From an uncultured bacterium (GTDB taxonomy: Bacteria; Patescibacteriota; Minisyncoccia; Phycocordibacterales; UBA918), in assembly GCA_903839715.1 (NCBI GenBank), contig CAIMDH010000062.1, forward strand, positions 1 through 5,873: DNA of 5,873 bases. Reading direction: 5' to 3'. Shown one piece after another: positions 5,708 through 5,873 of this stretch. The notes beneath the pieces are model-generated. The model did not search any database. It saw nothing but the letters and a program-made list of their open reading frames with translations, and was not told the DNA's origin. How positions within the stretch are numbered: position 1 is the stretch's first letter; the number at the start of each line of letters is the position of its first letter. Made by a program: the position numbers and the translations under genes.

Positions 5708-5873
5708 CTAGAAAATAAATGATTCAGGGGTGTATTCACAAAAGATAACTTCTTCTTCAGTTAGACGAAGCTTCTCTGCTAATACTTGTCTAGCCATTTT
5801 GCGACCTCCAAGACCATCAATGAGACCAGCCTCAAGTGCTCGTGTGCCAGGCATGCTGGCGCCATCGGCCAAA
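5708..5873 (-). CDS. sppA: S49-family signal peptide peptidase (SppA-like), C-terminal 54 residues
   Basis: Only the end of the gene is present; the start and the catalytic residues lie beyond the right edge. The visible part reads LADGASMPGTRALEAGLIDG, then LGGRKMARQVLAEKL, then LRLTEEEVIFCEYTPESFIF and TAG (5708-5710). The pattern ADGxxMxGxxALExGLIDxLGG is the conserved C-terminal segment of S49 peptidases such as SppA and protease IV, membrane-anchored enzymes that degrade cleaved signal peptides or membrane proteins. The gene ends in TAG, so TAG is used as a normal stop in this genome. The family call is good; SppA versus another S49 subfamily cannot be settled from this fragment. Confidence 0.8.
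   Translation of the reverse strand, partial: LADGASMPGTRALEAGLIDGLGGRKMARQVLAEKLRLTEEEVIFCEYTPESFIF

Overview
The window looks like a bacterial chromosome segment, most plausibly from the Candidate Phyla Radiation (Patescibacteria, Parcubacteria-like). This is inferred from the mix of a DUF5671-type membrane protein, a DUF3467-like small protein, the style of the LeuRS and YchF sequences, short intergenic gaps and the near absence of Shine-Dalgarno sites. No phylogenetic search was possible. There are no tRNA or rRNA genes, CRISPR arrays, insertion sequences or phage genes.

Layout, left to right. 1-1724 (-) is the N-terminal 574 residues of leucyl-tRNA synthetase, cut by the left edge. 1725-1831 holds its promoter and the terminator of the next gene. 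1832-2749 (-) is a five-helix membrane protein (DUF5671-like) with a soluble C-terminal domain resembling a pseudopilin. A compact divergent promoter region (2750-2824) separates it from a 95-codon DUF3467-like gene on the + strand (2807-3094; the true start may be 2825). A strong bidirectional hairpin (3094-3122) lies between that gene and the convergent ychF. ychF occupies 3130-4227 (-) but is split by an in-frame TAG at 3349-3351 into an intact 292-residue ATPase part and a well-preserved 72-codon TGS part. 4228-4431 has no supported gene and contains the terminator of a 187-residue protein (4432-4995, -). 4996-5205 carries that gene's ribosome-binding site and promoter. An unrecognised helical 143-residue protein lies at 5206-5637 (+), and the last 54 codons of an S49/SppA-type peptidase lie at 5708-5873 (-).

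The genes do not form an obvious pathway. leuS and ychF are translation-related housekeeping genes, and most of the genes appear to be single transcription units with their own promoter and terminator. I found no convincing new multi-gene system. The best leads are the amber codon at the ATPase-TGS boundary of ychF, -10 elements placed so close to start codons that several mRNAs look leaderless, the membrane/pseudopilin-like fusion, and a possible degenerate GRDP-like (DUF1399) motif in the 187-residue protein.
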